Of a stretch of DNA of 64,000 nucleotides, positions 61,939 to 64,000 are shown piece after piece. Positions within the stretch are counted from its first letter, which is position 1. Every line of letters begins with the position of its first letter. A program made the position numbers and the translations under genes. The notes below the pieces were generated by a model. It was not told where the DNA came from and ran no database searches. It saw only the letters and a list, made by a program, of their open reading frames with translations. Source of the DNA: an uncultured Pseudomonadales bacterium (GTDB lineage: Bacteria > Pseudomonadota > Gammaproteobacteria > Pseudomonadales > Porticoccaceae); NCBI GenBank assembly GCA_943788875.1, contig CALSSA010000003.1, positions 62,001-126,000 on the forward strand, given 5' to 3'.

Positions 61939-63229
61939 ATCTCTCTCAATCGCAACAATCGCGGCTAGTACATTTGCTACATCCATGGTCGCTAATGCTC
62001 AAATAGAACTGCTGGATAAAGTGATCGCAGTGGTGGACGACGATGTCGTGCTACAGAGCGAACTGGATGCCCGGATGGTTTCAATTTATACCCAAATCAA
62101 GCAATCTGGAACTCAGGCGCCACCTCAGGAGATTCTGCTGCAGCAGGTGCTAGATCGACTTATCTCTGAGCGGCTGCAATTGAATATTGCTTACAATGCC
62201 GGTGTACGCGTTAGCGATGAAGAAATTAACCAGGCTATGGGCCGTATCGCTGGCAGCAACAAGATCAGCATGGACGACTACATTGCTAATATCCATGCGG
62301 ATGGCGGCACGGTGGCAACGGTGCGTGAGGATATCCGTAACGAAATTACCATTATGAGAGTGCAGCAGGGCAGAGTTATGCGCCGCATTCAAATCAGCGA
62401 ACAGGAACTGGATAATTTTCTTAATTCCGAAGAGGGCAAATTACTGACCAGCCCAGATGTCAATGTGGGCCAGATTTTACTGTCAGTACCCTCAGGTGCT
62501 AACACCGAGGAAGTAGCGAGTATTCTTGAGCGGGCCAATGATTTGCGTACCCAAATTGCCAGCGGGACAGATTTTCGTCAATTGGCTATTGCCAATTCAG
62601 CTGATCAATCGGCACTGCAGGGGGGTGACCTAGGCTGGCGTAAAATGGCCCAGCTACCCGGCATCTTTATTGATGCCGTTGAGCAATTGGATGTTGAGCA
62701 AATATCTGATCCGATTCGCAGTGGGGCCGGCTTCCACCTATTAAAGCTCTATGAGCGCCGTGGTGGTGGTGAACGCCTAATCGAGCAGCATTTTGCTCGA
62801 CATATCCTGATTAAACCAAACCAGATTCGCGACGAGGAAACGACAATCGCTGAGCTTACCAAACTCCGCGATCGTGTGATTGCAGGCGAAGACTTTGGTG
62901 CCCTGTCAAAAGAGTTCTCCGAAGATCCCGGCTCTGCCCTAAAGAATGGCGAACTGGGTTGGTCCACGCCGGGCATGTTTGTGCCAGAGTTCGAAGAGAC
63001 AATGAACAACATTGCACTAGATGAAGTCAGTGCGCCATTTAGCTCACAGTTTGGCTGGCATATTCTGCAGGTCACCGAGCGGCGAGATGAGGATTTCAGT
63101 TCTAATATCCTGCGCAACAATGCGCAAAATATGTTGCGCCAGCGCAAGTACGAAGAAGAGCTGCAAGTATGGTTGCAAGAAATCCGTGACGAAGCCTTCA
63201 TTGAGATCAAGGGATCCGATAAGTCATGA
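61916..63229 (+). CDS. surA: Periplasmic chaperone SurA
   Basis: A 437-residue chaperone and peptidyl-prolyl isomerase for outer-membrane proteins. The signal peptide (LSIATIAASTFATSMVANA) precedes the N-domain (LLDKVIAVVDDDVVLQSELDARM), two parvulin domains (VNVGQILLSVPSG to GAGFHLLKLYERRG; EQHFARHILIKPNQI to FGWHILQVTERRDE) and the C-terminal helix. The start at 61916 overlaps the lptD end by 23 nt; an ATG at 61901 is possible. LptD itself is a known SurA client. Confidence 0.96.
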   Translation: MNLWKTFKSLSIATIAASTFATSMVANAQIELLDKVIAVVDDDVVLQSELDARMVSIYTQIKQSGTQAPPQEILLQQVLDRLISERLQLNIAYNAGVRVSDEEINQAMGRIAGSNKISMDDYIANIHADGGTVATVREDIRNEITIMRVQQGRVMRRIQISEQELDNFLNSEEGKLLTSPDVNVGQILLSVPSGANTEEVASILERANDLRTQIASGTDFRQLAIANSADQSALQGGDLGWRKMAQLPGIFIDAVEQLDVEQISDPIRSGAGFHLLKLYERRGGGERLIEQHFARHILIKPNQIRDEETTIAELTKLRDRVIAGEDFGALSKEFSEDPGSALKNGELGWSTPGMFVPEFEETMNNIALDEVSAPFSSQFGWHILQVTERRDEDFSSNILRNNAQNMLRQRKYEEELQVWLQEIRDEAFIEIKGSDKS

Positions 63230-64000
63230 CATTAAGACTGGCGCTGACACCAGGAGAGCCCTCCGGTGTCGGGCCTGACCTTGTTATTCAAACTGTGCAG
63301 CAGCCACAGGAAGCAGAACTGGTAGTTTTTGCCGATCAGGAGATGCTGACTGAACGCGCAACACAGCTTGGACTGCCACTCAAAATATTGTCATTCACCC
63401 CAGATCAGCCGGCCCAACCGAGAATGGCAGGGGAAATGGTTGTGGCGCCTGTTTCTCTGGCAGAGCCCGCAGTCGCAGGACAGCTAAATCACAACAATGC
63501 CCATTATGTTTTGCGGACCCTGGACGGGGCCATAGAAGCCTGTCAGTCCCGAGTCTGCGACGCCATGATCACAGGACCAGTGCAAAAGTCTGTGATCAAT
63601 GAAGCTGGCATTGCCTTCTCTGGCCACACTGAATACCTGGCGGACAAGACCAATACTCAGACTGTGGTCATGATGCTGGCCACTGATCAGTTGCGCGTAG
63701 CTCTCGCCACGACTCACCTACCCCTGCGTGAGGTTGCTGATGCTATTAATAGCCAGCTGCTGACTGAGGTTATTAAGGTACTCTGTCATGATTTGAAAAC
63801 AATGTTCAATATTGCACAGCCGACTATCTTGGTCTGCGGACTCAATCCCCACGCCGGTGAGTCCGGACATCTGGGGCTCGAGGAAATTGAGATTATTGAG
63901 CCGGTGCTAAATCAGTTTCGTCAGCGCGGAGTCAACTTGCTAGGCCCATTGCCTGCGGACACCTTATTTACACCCAAATATCTGGACAGTGCGGATGCGG
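63226..64000 (+). CDS. pdxA: 4-hydroxythreonine-4-phosphate dehydrogenase (3' end beyond window)
   Basis: The first 258 residues of PdxA, which oxidises 4-phosphohydroxy-L-threonine in vitamin B6 synthesis. It opens MTLRLALTPGEPSGVGPDL; ITGPVQKSVINEAGI and the metal-ligand block FSGHTEYLADKT follow, with LATTHLPLREV and CGLNPHAGESGHLG further on. The ATG overlaps the surA stop (ATGA). The gene runs off the right edge; ksgA is expected next by the conserved order surA-pdxA-ksgA. Confidence 0.96.
   Translation, partial: MTLRLALTPGEPSGVGPDLVIQTVQQPQEAELVVFADQEMLTERATQLGLPLKILSFTPDQPAQPRMAGEMVVAPVSLAEPAVAGQLNHNNAHYVLRTLDGAIEACQSRVCDAMITGPVQKSVINEAGIAFSGHTEYLADKTNTQTVVMMLATDQLRVALATTHLPLREVADAINSQLLTEVIKVLCHDLKTMFNIAQPTILVCGLNPHAGESGHLGLEEIEIIEPVLNQFRQRGVNLLGPLPADTLFTPKYLDSADA

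Noticed and set aside
1-64000. tRNA, rRNA, CRISPR array or insertion sequence
   Set aside because: No cloverleaf-like region, regular spacer-repeat pattern, transposase frame or terminal inverted repeats were seen on reading both strands; a tRNAscan or ISfinder search would be decisive.

Overview
The window is chromosomal DNA from a gammaproteobacterium, most probably a free-living marine heterotroph of the Cellvibrionales/SAR92-like type. This is an inference from gene content: lptD-surA-pdxA divergent from amgK-murU, the miaB-ybeZ-ybeY-ybeX-lnt block, leuS-lptE-holA, a complete type II secretion operon, aceK, and many acyl-CoA and transport genes. Base composition looks close to even throughout. 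I see no rRNA, tRNA, insertion sequence, prophage or CRISPR array. Coding density is very high; no gene-free stretch exceeds about 250 bases.

Positions 1-25,600 form a catabolic and transport region. It holds an acyl-CoA dehydrogenase (cut by the left edge), a ferritin-like 'metal-dependent hydrolase', a thiolase, a secreted NAPE-PLD-like metallo-beta-lactamase-fold enzyme, a D-aminoacylase-type amidohydrolase, a MEST/PEG1-like alpha/beta hydrolase coupled to a PhyH dioxygenase, a CaiB/BaiF CoA-transferase, an AtoE-type fatty-acid transporter, an MFS transporter and an RND pump with its adaptor. These are followed by a stand-alone isopropylmalate-dehydrogenase-like enzyme, a LysR regulator divergent from a 3-oxoacid CoA-transferase pair, a class II aldolase-like protein, a BCCT transporter coupled to a secreted esterase, and a bile-acid:sodium-symporter-type transporter.

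Positions 25,600-31,800 hold radA, then a divergent GNAT acetyltransferase and a short SDR-like protein carrying all the diagnostic motifs of halohydrin dehalogenases. After these comes an unusual three-gene unit: a protein with three DnaT-like single-strand-DNA-binding repeats, a phage-lambda-P-like protein whose gene overlaps it by 89 nt, and aceK. The first two look like a domesticated phage-type replicative helicase loader.

Positions 31,800-44,200 are one minus-strand type II secretion operon in the order gspE-F-G-H-I-J-K-L-M-C-D-A-B, with no separate gspN and no prepilin peptidase.

Positions 44,400-64,000 are housekeeping. They include tRNA thiolation, rRNA maturation and lipoprotein maturation (miaB to lnt), a secreted peroxiredoxin, leuS, lptE, holA, a DASS transporter, DUF2007 and VanZ proteins, and MurNAc recycling (murU, amgK). 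The last genes are outer-membrane assembly (lptD, surA) and vitamin B6 synthesis (pdxA, cut by the right edge).

The most interesting candidates are the DnaT-repeat/lambda-P pair, the halohydrin dehalogenase, and the bacterial MEST-like hydrolase translationally coupled to a PhyH dioxygenase.
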